Origin: Shinisaurus crocodilurus
Lineage: Eukaryota > Chordata > Lepidosauria > Squamata > Shinisauridae
Length of the DNA stretch: 64,000 nucleotides
Assembly: GCA_021292165.1 (NCBI GenBank)
Contig: CM037885.1
Location: 9,853,042-9,917,041 of the forward strand
Direction: 5' to 3'
The notes beneath the pieces are model-generated. The model saw only the letters and a program-made list of their open reading frames with translations. It ran no database searches and was not told where the DNA came from. Position numbers and translations under genes: made by a program. The stretch's first letter is position 1, and each line of letters opens with the position of its first letter. Of this stretch, positions 11,629 through 22,901 are shown piece after piece.

Positions 11629-11849
11629 ATTTATTTATTATATTTATACCCCGCCTTTTTTCCTGCAAGGAACCCAAGGCGGTTTACATAATCCTCCTCT
11701 CCATTTTATCCTCACAACAACCCTGTGAGGTAGGTTAGGCTGAGAGTCAGTGACTGGCCCAAAGTCACCCAGTGAGTTTCATGGCCAAGCGGGGACTAGA
11801 ACCCGGATCTCCTGAGTCCCAGTCCAACACTCTCACCACTACACCACAC
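11629..11849 (-). mobile_element. Sauria-type tRNA-derived SINE
   Basis: Reverse-oriented full copy. On the minus strand it opens GTGTGGTGTAGTGGTGAGAG (A-box region), GGGTTCTAGTCCCCGCTTGG (B-box region), then the conserved body (GTCACTGACTCTCAGCC, CCTCACAGGGTTGTTGTGAG) and tail (AAGGCGGGGTATAAATATAA). Confidence 0.85.
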
Positions 11850-11869
11850 TTTTATTTTATTTATTTTTA

Positions 11870-12475
11870 TTTTATTTATTATATTTATTAATCGCCCATC
11901 TGGCCGGTCACCCGGCCACCCTGGGCGATGTACAATTAAAATACAGTAAAACAACACAATAAAATATAATAATTAAAACAATATAAAAATTCTTATTAAA
12001 AACCTAACCCACCCCATGTTCCCGCCTGAACAGCCATGTTTTTAATGCACGGCAGGAAGCTCATCACGGAGGGGGCATGGCGAAGGTCACTAGGGAGGGA
12101 GTTCCATAATGTGGGGGCCGCCACAGAGAAGGCCCTCTTCCTACTCCCCACCAGCCTGGCTGCTCTGGCTGATGGGATGAGAAGGCCGTCCGTGGCAGAC
12201 CTTGTTGAGTGGCCTACTTGATGTTGCTGGAGGCGCTCCTTGAGATAAGCTGGGCCGGAGCCGTGTAGGGTTTTAAAGGTCAAAACCAACACCTTGAATT
12301 CGGCTCGGCAAGCAACTGGTAGCCAGTGCAACTCATTAAGCACTGGCGTGATGTGATCACACCGGCGGCTGCCCTTAATCAGGCGAGCCACCGCGTTCTG
12401 TACCAGCTGAAGCTTCCGGACCGTCTTCAAGGGTAACCCCACGTAGAGCGCATTACAGTAGTCAGTACAGTACAC
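11870..12475 (-). mobile_element. L2/CR1-type LINE 3' end (RT C-terminus)
   Basis: The minus strand encodes DYCNALYVGLPLKTVRKLQL, VQNAVARLIKGSRRCDHITP, VLNELHWLPVACRAEFKVLV and PTLWNSLPSDLR, an open stretch of about 150 codons matching the C-terminal end of L2/CR1-clade ORF2. The non-coding 3' end (11870-12000) carries AT-rich tail DNA. It is fairly young, as the frame is still open, but 5'-truncated beside an (ATC)n run. Confidence 0.85.
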
Positions 12476-12480
12476 TGGCT

Positions 12481-12521
<41 letters not shown>
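12481..12521 (+). repeat. (ATC)n microsatellite
   Basis: About 13 ATC units directly abutting the 5' truncation point of the LINE fragment. Confidence 0.97.
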
Positions 12522-12579
12522 TTAAATATCCATTGTCAGGACACTGAATATCAGATGCAGACCTCATTCTGGAGGTTTA

Positions 12580-12768
12580 CGGCACAATCCTATACAAGTC
12601 TACTGAGAAGTAATTCCCACTGAGTTTAATGGAGGTAAGTGGATATAGGATTTCAGCCTTTGAAGGTACAATCTTATGCATGTTAAGACAGAAAACTATC
12701 CTATAACTCCCAGCATGCCCAGGACTGTTTTCTGTCTAAACATGCATAGGATTGAACCCTAAGAAGCT
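12580..12768. mobile_element. Two adjacent foldback MITEs
   Basis: 12580-12656: CACAATCCTATACAAG ... GATATAGGATTTCAGCC. 12664-12768: GTACAATCTTATGCATGTTA, CAGAAAACTATCCTATAACT, CCAGCATGCCCAGGACTGTT, TCTGTCTAAACATGCATAGG, ATTGAACCCTAA. Both are imperfect inverted repeats of the AATCCTATGCATG-terminus family. Confidence 0.65.
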
Positions 12769-13794
12769 GAGTTTCCCCAAATAATTGCAGGATGCATTGC
12801 AGTCTGCACAATCTCTTTTCAGTGGGTACAGGATGAGCTTTCTGCTCGAGTTTTGACCATTTCATTCAGCCACTGTATTATCAAAGAAGTAGTAACAGAA
12901 ATGTTATGTTATTTTTTAAGAATTTGTTTCTCATGATGCTTAGTATCCGCAGCACTTACAGTGGAACTAACAGCTCCATCCTTTATGTGTCCACTCAGAG
13001 GTAAGATGAAGTGACTTTCCTAGGACTTACTCCCAAGTAAGCGTGTGTAGGATTGCAGCCTTAAACTTGTTGATTTCATCTACTTTAGTTCCAGTTTGAA
13101 ATGTTAGTACAGCAAAATAGCAAAAATAAAAGTATGACGCCTCTATGTACATACATTTGAGGATCACCTCTCCATGTGTTTGTGTGTTAATATAGCTATT
13201 TAACAAGAATGGTTCACATCATGTTAGATGCATGAAATTTGGCCCAACTATATGGGTTTTTCAAGCAGAATGAAACAGATTGGTGGGCTGACGTGAATGT
13301 TGGCTCTTTGGGCAGTGGGGGTCATTTCTCAAAATGGCTGGTTAGATGATGGAGGGGATTTTTAAAAATAATTTGTTATGGGATATACCCACATGTATAT
13401 ATATTTGCCAACCCAGGACGACATTACATGCCTCTTGATGTGGGCTAGGGTCCATGAAAGCTTATGCCATATTAAATACCGTATGTCACGTGTCCCACAC
13501 TGTCATTTTACCCTTTCCCGGCTAATTATAATGCAGCATTTTGCAACCAGTAAATGCACAAAAGAGGCCCAATGCTTTGGTCTTCTCCTTGCCAGGTCTC
13601 ACGGCAATATCATGAGCAGCAAGCAAAATGCTATCTGGTACCTACTGACCTTCCCAGGGTTCATCGAGGGCCCCAGGGAGCTTATATGGTGGCACCAGCA
13701 ACTCGAGAAAGCAGCTGTTTCCCTCCACCCCTGAAATACTCCGGAAGTCAGCTCAGCTTCATGGACATTTGAAGTGGGGGATGGCCACCCCTTA

Positions 13795-14165
13795 GAGCAG
13801 CCTTTCCCAGCCTGGTGTCCTCCAGATGTTTGTTTTAAATTTTTTAAAAATGTATTCTTATATTTATATCCCACCTTTTTTTCCCTCTTGCAAGGAACCC
13901 AAGGTGGTTTACATAGTACTCCTCCTCTCCATTTTATTCTCACAACAACCCTGTGAGGTAGGTTAACCTGAAAGTCAGAAATTGGCCCAAAGTCACGCAG
14001 CAAGCTTCATGGCCAAGTGGGGACTAGAACCCGGATCTTCTAAATCCCAGTTCAACACTCTAACCACTACACCACACTAGCTCTCATAATTCCCATGTCG
14101 TTTTGAAATTATGGGAGTTGCATTCCAACACATCTGGAGGGCAGCATGTTTGGGAAGGTGGGCCT
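13795..14165. mobile_element. Foldback MITE split by a nested SINE
   Basis: Left half CAGCCTTTCCCAGCCTGGTG, TCCTCCAGATGTTTG ends at about 13833. The right half GAAATTATGGGAGTTGCATT, CCAACACATCTGGAGGGCAG, TTTGGGAAGGTGGGC resumes at about 14106. The interval is a reverse Sauria SINE. Confidence 0.65.
13845..14080 (-). mobile_element. Sauria-type SINE nested in a MITE
   Basis: Reverse copy with tail ATATTTATATCCCACCTTTT at the left and head GTGTGGTGTAGTGGTTAGAG at the right (minus strand). It interrupts the MITE at 13795-14165, so it inserted later than that element. Confidence 0.8.
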
Positions 14166-14458
14166 AAAGCACCCAGAAGGGTTTTTCTTTTAAATTAAAA
14201 AAAAAAAAAAGAGGGTGGGGGGTAAATAGGGCACAGGGCAGACATCACCAGTTGGCTCTGCCTGGGTTTTGAGGCCTGGGTAGTTGCCCAAAGATGCTGC
14301 CGACTGGCCCTGGCAGCTGGCGTAGGATCAGCCTTCCTGATCAGAATGCTAAAGAAACCATCCGGGTCAGCAGCATCTCGGGCGTGGCGCATTAATTAAT
14401 GCTTAAGCCTGCTTCTTCATGGTTACATGGAGCAATTTCCCTGTTGCTTTCAAAGTTG

Positions 14459-14893
14459 CAGGGCTTGTTCGCACGACACGGGAACCGCAAGTCCCCCGCG
14501 GTTCCCGTGTCGTGTGCACGCCGACCGGGGGTGCCCCCGCGGGAGAGCCGCACGTGGGACGCTCGCAAAGTGACCATGGTCGGTAGAGGGGTAAGCCCCT
14601 ACCGCGCGTGGTCACTGTGCCGTCGGAACAGCGGGCGGCCGTCCCGCGGGGTCCCCACAGAGACGGCAGCCCAGAGCGGCCGGAGTCGCTGCCGCTCCAG
14701 TCTGTAGGGGCAAACGGCCCCCTCTGGGCATCCCGGGCCTCACCCCCTACCGCCGGGAGGCCCGCACTGCGGTGCGGGGACTACGGGGTCTGCCCACGCG
14801 CGCGGGGCGCCGGTCGTGTGCGGTGCCCCGCCGGACCCCGCGGACGTCCCCGTGGTTCCTCCCCCGCCAGCAGCCTGGGTCGTGTGAACCGGC
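14459..14893. mobile_element. GC-rich terminal-inverted-repeat element
   Basis: An island of very high GC and CpG content with abrupt borders in AT-rich DNA. The ends CAGGGCTTGTTCGCACGACA and (reverse complement) CTGGGCCGGTTCACACGACC form about 20-bp imperfect TIRs. Just inside the left end is a perfect 17-bp inverted repeat, CACGACACGGGAACCGC (14472-14488) and its complement (14498-14514), around a 9-nt loop. There is no coding frame with recognisable homology and no clear target duplication. Probably a non-autonomous DNA transposon rather than a CpG-island promoter. Confidence 0.6.
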
Positions 14894-15354
14894 CCAGAAG
14901 CTCTCCATATGCATTGATCAGGAACTTATTGTAAACACGTTTCAAGATCATCTCTGCAAGCTGAATGTTTTTAATCTCTGTTGATATTATTTACGGCGAC
15001 TGTTTTACTGATGTATTTCTTGTAAGTCGGCCCACGGTTTGTTGTTTACTGGAAGGACGAGTTATAAATGTATTAGTAAGTAAATTCGTTCATTCATAAA
15101 ACAGTTCAAGTCTTACTTTCACCAGCTCTTACAAAGCCACACTGAGGGAGTCACTTTGTTTCCCTCACCTGCGCCTCTCTTCTCTTGCACACTTTTCTTC
15201 AGTTTGTTTTCATGTGATACATCCTACACATCAGCTCACTGGACTTTTGGAGCCTGGGTTACTATACATAGCAGGAAAACCCAACTCAGCAGTCAGCACA
15301 CCCCTGAAAACATTTCAGCAGTATCAGTGTGAAGAAAAGCAGACTGGATCTTCC

Positions 15355-15355
<1 letters not shown>

Positions 15356-15393
<38 letters not shown>
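15356..15393 (+). repeat. (CA)n microsatellite
   Basis: About 19 CA units. Confidence 0.97.
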
Positions 15394-15395
<2 letters not shown>

Positions 15396-16319
15396 AAACA
15401 AGTGTAATCCTAGCCAGAGGCTGGGAACCTCAGGCAAATGTACATAGTTTTCTCTGATGGCTCTGTGCCGCCTCAGAGTCTCCCATGTATTCGCATGCAC
15501 ATGTTCCCCAAGCACTCTAGTCATGGTCAGGAATTCACCCCTCCGACTCCTAGGAGCCACCCCTCCCCTGCCTAGCCCAGATGAAATTCATCCTGATAAT
15601 GGCCAAGGACAGCTCGGCTACCGAAAGGAGGGGGGGAATCGGAGTAGGGCCTTTGCTGAGTGCTGAGGCAGGCTCTAAGAAGACCCCCCCCCGCAAAGAG
15701 TAAGTGCCTGGATGTTTATATAGTAAAGGAACTAGCTTTGTTGTTTTGTAGCTCTACTTGTGTATACCAAAGTGTCTCCCCACCTTTTCCCCTTCCCTCA
15801 TTTCCCACCTTTTAATGTAATCGGTTTACCCTAAATAAACTTTCCTGATTTTACCCCACATGGTGTGTATAGTTCCTTTGTGGTTCAGTGCTCAAATCCA
15901 GTGTATAGACCAAGGGCAAAGCCCTGAGAAAATCAGTCTCAGGAAGGCAGAGCCAAAGCTGGCAGTTTGGAGCCTTTGATCTTGAGATAAAGGACCAGTT
16001 GCAGTCCTTCACAATCAGCATTGAGCCCTATTCACCAAGGATCACAGATTCCCCAGCCCTGGTGCAGACAATACTGAGATAGATGGACCTGTGAACTGAC
16101 TTGGCATAAAATGGCTTCCCACGGCTTCCTGCATCGAGATGTTATCTCCAAGAACAGTCAGTTCTTCTAGAAAAGGGTAGCCCAACCCTTGAGAAAGAGA
16201 AGGAGAAGTTAAATACCACCTCCCTACCAGTGTGGAAATTCTGAAATGTGAGTATGCTCTACTCATGGTTCATCGAGAAGTCTTCCACACTGCATGTACC
16301 AAGATGTTCAAACAAGATA

Positions 16320-16568
16320 CAGTCATGCCTTGGATTGAGAGCATAATTCGTTCCAGAAATGTGCTTGTAATCCAAAACACTCTTATATCAAAACGAAATT
16401 CCCCCCAAAAAATTTGTACAGAGATTTTTAATTTAAGCCGTACTACAGTACTTGTATTGCAAGACGTTGGTTGTTTATCAAGTCAAATTTTTAAAATAAA
16501 TATTTAAAAATTTGCTTGTCTTGCAAAACGCTCTCAAACTAAGTTACTTGCAATCCAAGGTATTACTG
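16320..16568 (+). mobile_element. Tigger/mariner-type MITE, full length
   Basis: Starts CAGTCATGCCTTGGATTGAG and ends CAATCCAAGGTATTACTG, flanked by TA on both sides (TA target duplication). It is 249 bp with long inverted-repeat arms. Related copies lie at 46108-46357 (-), 49590-49835 (+) and 58646-58890. Confidence 0.85.
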
Positions 16569-17465
16569 TAGTTGAGAACACGAGATACTTTAGGCCCAGA
16601 AATCAACTAACATCAGCAGACATGTGGATTTTCAGTCAGATGAGTGGTGACACAAGCAAAAGCCTTGACACTGGAATCCATCTGTTTGCGGGCACAATGG
16701 AATGCAATGGAAAAATGAATGCCAACTTTTGTGAACAACAAAGATGACTGCAGTTGTAACGGGTGGTAGTGGTGGGGATGGATCTCTAACGGAATTAGTG
16801 GTGTCCTCACCAAACTACAATTCCCAGGATCCATTGTGGGAAGCCATGACTGTTATACCTGCAGCGTAGATATGGCTTTAATAGAGAACAGGGTTCCCCC
16901 AAAACCAGTTTATTCAACCAAGAGCAGGCAGCTCCCCAAACTGGGGGCTGGTTTACATATTATGGATGCGATGGGAAGGCAGCTTTAAATTGCTCCTTGT
17001 TGTGGAGGGGTGTTGAACCTCTTTCAGCCCAGGGCTGAATTCCATTTCAGGGAAGCTCTCTCTCTCTCTCTCTCTGTGGCATTCCAGTAGAGGGTGGGGC
17101 TGAAGGCAAAAGAAGCAGGACCAAAATACGTTTGCTTTTGCCTGCACTCATACAAACAACTCAAGACACAAAGCGATAGGTGGGATGATACCTTTTATTG
17201 GTTCTTTCAAAGTGATGCAGACTTTCAAACCTTATAAAATGTTTGGTTTGCCCCCACGCCCCAGCCAAAGCAAACTGAAATAAGGCGGAATATGTTCATA
17301 CATGTTCAAGCTCTTGGTTGCCCTGGGATGCTTCATGAGCAACGGATTCTTGAGCACACACGGCAGTGATTCGACTGCAGTCCTGCACAGAGGATAGAGC
17401 TGAACACATCCAAAACGTCATGCCTTTAAAAATCAGAGGTGGCACCAGAAAGCACCATCCATGTT

Positions 17466-17545
17466 TGAGTTAAGGCAGCCTTTCTCAACCTGATGTGTTG
17501 GACTGCAATTCCCATCATTCCCAGCCAGCATGGCCATTTAGAGAA
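17466..17545 (+). mobile_element. MITE fragment, CTTTCTCAACCTGATG type
   Basis: GCAGCCTTTCTCAACCTGAT, GTTGGACTGCAATTCCCATC, CCAGCCAGCATGGCCA is one arm of the foldback MITE family also found at 4525, 13795, 22071 and 57424. Confidence 0.55.
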
Positions 17546-18308
17546 GGGCACTGGAAGAGGGGTCCTGGGGCAAGGCACACCTGAAAGTGGCTTTTGGGAA
17601 GCTCATGGCAGATGCCACCGTCACGTCCCTCCAAGCTTCTGGGTGGCAATTGTTGAGTCAGGGCCTTCAAGGCACTGGATGGAGGTGAGGGAGGCTTCGG
17701 TGGTTGCTACTTTAGTGGAGAACCTAAAGACCAGTTTTGCCCACATCACGTGTGTGTGTAGGTGAGATGGAGTTTTCAAGACTGTCGAGAAGAAAGCAAG
17801 GTTAAAAAAAAAAACCTCACTGGACTCGCTAGCTGTCGATACTATCCTTTTACCTAAACCGGCAATTGCAGGTCACAATAATTCATAGCTATGCACAGAG
17901 CAGACACGTTATGCAAGCTAAATAACATGCATCGGAGGCTAGAGGGTAATTGACAGGCATGTGCGATCATTCTCTTTCTCTGTCAGGAACTACACCGCAA
18001 ACCCCTAACAGAGGTGGTGGTGGGGATTGCCTTACATATACCGAAGGCCTACGTGCATTTCCTCTGCACACGCGGCTAGTTTGTCCACATCAGGCTCCGG
18101 GTAACTGTTTGGATGTGAACGCCAAGCAGGGGGAATGCCGCTAAGATACTCAAGTTGCATCGCGTGCCCTCCTTCTGGTGCGAAGCTAAAACTGCCTTGA
18201 TTGCACAAGTTGACGCTGGCGCAAAAGGAGGTGCCACTGCACTTCCTTGCGATTGGGGAACGAAGGGCGGTGGGGAATGGGCTGCATGCACACGTGTGCA
18301 TCAGATAG

Positions 18309-18467
18309 GCCTGTGGCTCACGCTGGCTCAGCTTGTCTTGAGTGTGGAAAGCTAAGCAGGGTCAGGCCTGGTTATTACTTGGATGGAAGATCCCTCCTCT
18401 AGTTTCCTGCATTGAGCAGGGGGTTGGACTCGATAGCTTTGTAGGCTCCTTCCAACTCTCTATGAAA
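18309..18467 (+). mobile_element. 5S-rRNA-derived SINE
   Basis: GAAAGCTAAGCAGGGTCAGG, CCTGGTTATTACTTGGATGG matches 5S rRNA, followed by TTTCCTGCATTGAGCAGGGG and GTTGGACTCGATAGC. It lies immediately left of the CIC-L CpG island. Confidence 0.78.
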
Positions 18468-18479
18468 TCTATCTATGAA

Positions 18480-18827
18480 ATCTATGCGCGCCCGCGCGAG
18501 AAGTCCTAGGAATAGCCGCATCTCCAGGTTCCCAAATACACAACTCCCGACTTCTCGCCCGTTCCTGTCCGGCCTGAAAGCGCCTTCCGATTGGCTCCGA
18601 ACTCTGGCAGCACCGGCCAATACGAGCTCACCATGGTGACCTCATTCCTCGGCCGCCCCAGGCGTGGATTGGCTGTTGCCGGTCCCGCCTCTCCAGCCCC
18701 ACGTGGGGAAGGGGATCCCGGTCAGGACGCTGATTGGCCGCGGCGCTGTCGGCGGCGGCTCCGCTGTTGCTGAGGGGAAGCGCGAGGGGCCTGGCCGGGG
18801 CGAGAGGAGGCCAGGAGCGGACCACGG
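18480..18827 (+). promoter_or_regulatory. CIC: CIC-L CpG-island promoter and non-coding exon 1
   Basis: A CpG-dense block with four CCAAT/ATTGG elements (about 18591, 18615, 18666 and 18731), an NF-Y-type array common in TATA-less promoters. It ends with GCGGACCACGG then the strong donor GTGAGT at 18828. The next good acceptor is at 22901, just before the CIC-L coding exon. I infer that the untranslated first exon ends at 18827; the transcription start itself cannot be placed. Confidence 0.7.
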
Positions 18828-21800
18828 GTGAGTTAATGATTATGCTAATGACATGCAAATTACATTCAGACGGACCTTCCGCCGTGGGGACTTGGGATGG
18901 TAACGAAGTCCACCCCCCTCTCTTCAGGAGTTGTACTTTGCAGCCCTTTGCGGGGGGAAGGGATGGACTAGAAGTAACTAGAGGAGCTTGATGGGAGTTG
19001 TAGTCTTTCTCGGGGAACTCCCCAGGATATCCTAGAGGGCGCGTCGCTTCTGCGGACTACAAACTCCATGAGGCCGTGCGTGGAGTCTTTCTTGTTTGGA
19101 TGCTCTGTTGCCCCAAAGCATGATGGGTGCCTTAGTCTTTTACTGTCGCCTTCCTCAGCTTTTCCTATGGCGAGTGCTGGTCCTGAAGACTATCGCTCGC
19201 ATGAGGTATCCGGCATCCCCACCGCCTTGAGAAACGGGGCGCGGTGCATCCTGGAAGTTGTGGTTCTTTCCATGAGAACTTCCTGGGTTCCCCCCCCCCC
19301 ATAACAGTATGTAGAAGCCATGACTACGACGGCCATCAGGCCTTGCGCGCCCAACATTTAAGGCAATTCCCACAAGGCAAGATGGGAATTGGTGTCTTTC
19401 CCTTCCATGGTTTGGACGTCTGCAGGATGGAGAATAGTAACAAGAACTACAAGTCCCGTGAAGAATTGTCCCCCCCTTCCTGCCGCCGTCCTGTTTCGCG
19501 GGGTGTCATGGGAATTAATATTTTTTTGTGAGGGTTAAATGGACTAGTAAACTGATGGCGGAGTCCTTGAGGACTACATGTCCCATGAGGCTCAAAGTAG
19601 CCTCGCTCTTCCTGTTCGTCCAGCGCCAGGTAAACAAGTCTGTGTTCTTGCTCCACCTCTTCGCCCCTATTGGTTACTGTATGTTAAGCTTCTCCCACTT
19701 CTTCCCTAACACGCCTTTTTACAGGCTACTGTACGTGCTCCTCTCAAGGGAGGGGCAGGAATTCTTTCACTAGTCTCACCGCCCCGCTTGAGTGCTGGTA
19801 GGCGATGCTTCGTGCCTGTCTTAAGAGGTGGGGAATGTGCAGCCTTTGGTGACGAGTTATTGGCTGTTGTGAAAATCTGTCACAGAGTTGTGGGTGCTGA
19901 TTGGGCAGCGGTTCCAGCTGGTCCAGATTCATTCACCATTTTGTCTGTTGGAGTAAAGGGGGCTCGGAGGGGCCGAGAGGGGCTCGGGCTGGACCATCGA
20001 GGATAGGGGCGGGGGGGAGCTGGACTGTACCAAGATTCCCTGGATAAAGATTTCCGGCATTGCTAAACTCCCTGGAAAGAGAGGGGTCATTCAGGTAAGG
20101 GGGGTGGGAGGTACAAACTCTAGTGCCCCCCAAGGAGGGGGGAAGAGGAGGATCAGCGATGGGTAACATCTTCACCATATCCTTTAAAAGAAAAAGGAGG
20201 AAGAAGTGGGGTGCATCAACTTTACTCCCCGCCCAAATAATGTCGGAGGAGGTACCAACTCCAGTATCGCAAAATGGGGACCCTGGGAGTTGCAAAACAG
20301 GAGGTAGCAGCACCTCTCCTGACTACTTTTTATTGGCCACAACTTTTAGTGGTCCCCCCTGCAAAGAGTGCAGTGCCCCCCTTTTGCTGCTTCTGAAAAG
20401 GGGATCAAGGAGAGATACCAGCGTTGCCCACCTCCCCTTCCTTAGGAATGGAGGGGATCAGGGAGAGAGAGAGAGCATATCTATTATAGGATGGCTTTGA
20501 GCAGGCAGGGTTCCAGGCTGAGACCCAATACCAGTTATTATAGGATAGAGGGATTGGCAGGCAGGCCTGGCCAGTGTGTGCGAGTGGTGGGACAGGAGGG
20601 GTGGGGGTGGGGGAGCTGAACTGGTGAGTGTAGGAGTTGCATAATATGGAACTGCGGGGGGGGGGGGATGAGGGAAGAGATTGGTAGGAGCAGAGGAAAG
20701 TACTGCGGCCTCTGAAACCACTTGGGGTGAGCAAGGTCATTTGATGGGAGCTGCAGGGCGTGTGGAGGGTCTACCATTTGAAGATAAGGTTATGGCCAAG
20801 AGCAGTTACCATCATGTTGACTGTGGAGAGGGGACGACGACAAGAAAGGATGACACATCCGTGTGTGTGTATGTGTGTGAGCAGGGGCAGTGACAGTGAC
20901 TGAAAAAGACTCCTTCCAAATATTATGGGGGGGGGAGGGGATTGTGCTGGGAGGTAGGGTGAGGGATGTGGTGAGAAGGGAATGGGCCCGGTCTCATCAG
21001 GGTAGCTCATGAATCTGTTTTGGATGCCAAGGTTCAGCCCAAGAATATGTGGGCTGATGGATAAAGGAGAGAATGCCTCTAAGTACATGCAGAGTACCAG
21101 TCCTTCCCCACTCAGTAATCAACTATTCACATGAGGGGGGGGGGGAATGACGTCAAAGGGCAATTCATTTTATACATGAAGCACAGGGATCTAGGGAAAG
21201 GTGGGAGATGCTGAAAAGGTTTAGAGGGTTTGAAAAAAAGGGGGGCAACTGGAGAGTCTGCAGTAACCTCGGTTGAGAAAGTTGACATTTGGAAGCTGGG
21301 CAGGGAATTCAGAGTGATAACATTAGGAACGCTGTAGAGCCAATCCTTGAGATTGTTCAGCCATGGTCTGTTTTTCCAGGAAGCATCCTGTCCTTCCCTT
21401 TTTGGTGGCGTGGGGGGAAGAGGAGGAAATCTGGCTTCAGTCTCTCCTTTACTAAGTTAGCGGATGGGTTACAACCATTTCAACATTCCTTTGCACCCTC
21501 CTCCCTTCTTCAGGCAGCAAGTGAGATGGGAACTAGGGAGGATTCCTTGGGAGGCCTCCCAGCAATCATCTGTTCCTCTTCCTCTGCACTCGAGGAGGAG
21601 TGGAGGTGGGGAGGGGGAGAGTGATTGTGCGCAAGGAGGTAACTTTCCCCCAAATGCTGCCCTAGCTTAACCATACAGCATATGGGATGCTCTTAGTTCT
21701 GCCAGGATATAGAGGGAGCAGGTAGGCTGTAGCCCATACCAGGAGATCACATCATCAAAGTCTTGAGAAGATGTGTTGGTTTCATTGAACAAGTGAGGGC

Positions 21801-22070
21801 ATGCCTTTTGCTGAGATAGGCAATTGGCTGCCATCCCCTCTGGCCTTCAGCATAACACCCACTATCAGGGATACCTGCCCCCCACCTAAAATGTGGGTAA
21901 AGGGCCTGTAATCCCCCACCTCCTCCGCATGTTAACACTAACCAGGGTTCTAATGTTAAAAATGCTGGAGGTACAGCCTTTGAGTTACACAAAACTCTTT
22001 CCTCTACACTTGTTTTCTTTTGAACACCTTCACCTGAAGAAGAGTTCTGTGTAACCTGAATCAATATTTA

Positions 22071-22135
22071 GGACAGCCTTCCTCAAATTGTTGCCCTCCA
22101 GATGTGTAGGACTGCAACTCCTGGCATTCCCAGCC
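22071..22135 (+). mobile_element. MITE fragment in CIC-L intron 1
   Basis: GGACAGCCTTCCTCAAATTG, TGCCCTCCAGATGTGTAGGA, CTGCAACTCCTGGCATTCC: one arm of the CAACCT/CCAGATGTG foldback family. Confidence 0.5.
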
Positions 22136-22295
22136 ATGCTTAGTCCTAGGTTCAGTTAAAAGGGACCTCTTTGCTTGTTCCAGCATGGCTGAGTGTTACT
22201 GCTGACCTTCCTGATGGGGGATTTACACTCAAATAACCTTTCCCTTCCCACACTGTAAATCCCTTCCCCAGTGCACAGATATTCCTACCCATGCC

Positions 22296-22457
22296 ATAGG
22301 CATATATGAAGCTGCCTTAGACCGAGTCTGACCCTTGGTCCGTCTAGCCCAGTAGATGTCAACACTGACAGGCAGCGGCTCTCCAGGGTTTCAGGCAGGA
22401 TTGAACCTAGGACCTTCTGCATGCAAAGCATGTGCTCTGCCACTGAGCCATGGCCCC
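22296..22457 (-). mobile_element. tRNA-derived SINE
   Basis: Reverse copy. On the minus strand the head reads GGGGCCATGGCTCAGTGGCA, GAGCACATGCTTTGCATGCA, GAAGGTCCTAGGTTCAATCC, a tRNA-like A box, TGC anticodon-like loop and B box. The body is the ATGAAGCTGCCTTAGACCGA type. Confidence 0.75.
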
Positions 22458-22901
22458 TTTGTGTGTGTACATCCACACATACTTTTTTAAGTGTGTGTGT
22501 GTCTCATTTCTGATTACATGGGGTTAAGGTGGGGTGAGAATAACGGGGAAGGGTGAGGTGGGTGGAAAAGGCATGGAGTTCAGTGGCTTTTGGCCTTTTA
22601 TGAGTGAGAAATGGCGGTGGGAGGGTTGTATTTAGTGGGAGAACATTTTGAGAGTAGGAGCAGGGGAAGAGCAATGGGAGCAAGGGATGGTGATGATGAT
22701 GATTGATGATGAAATATGCGATACCCTACCCTTCTGTTTAAGACAAAAGAGGTGGGAGGGCTAAAATAGTGTGGGGAGAGGGAATAGATCAGGGTATGAA
22801 GCAATGGCAAAGCAGGATTGTGGTTAGGAGCTCAGGATTGCTGTATCCTTGATTAGTCCAGGCCTGCCCTGTAACCTTCCTCTCTGTCTTTCTCTTCTTA
22901 G

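Larger units (their letters stand above)
9760..18479. other. Intergenic DNA between the two left-hand CpG islands
   Basis: No gene recognised. It holds two (-) Sauria SINEs, a (-) L2/CR1-type LINE end, several foldback MITEs, a GC-rich inverted-repeat element and a Tigger-type MITE (listed separately). The segments 10400-11600, 14920-15350, 15400-16250 and 16600-17450 show no clear feature. An AATAAA at about 15833, followed by a T/G-rich stretch, could be an old LTR or transcript end but cannot be assigned. Confidence 0.55.
18828..22901 (+). other. CIC: CIC-L intron 1
   Basis: 4.07 kb between donor 18828 and acceptor 22901. It is G-rich with many poly-G tracts (for example 20656, 21138) and a palindromic CRE-type TGACGTCA at 21148-21155. 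It holds a foldback-MITE fragment at 22071-22135 and a (-) tRNA-derived SINE at about 22296-22457. The stretch 19050-19650 has several short blocks resembling the ACTACAACTCC/CATGGGA MITE consensus. No coding exon recognised. Confidence 0.7.

Noticed and set aside
15790..15900. AATAAA with T/G-rich sequence as the 3' end of a gene
   Set aside because: No upstream coding exon; could equally be LTR or random sequence.
21148..21155. CRE palindrome TGACGTCA in CIC-L intron 1
   Set aside because: An isolated 8-mer with no supporting promoter context.
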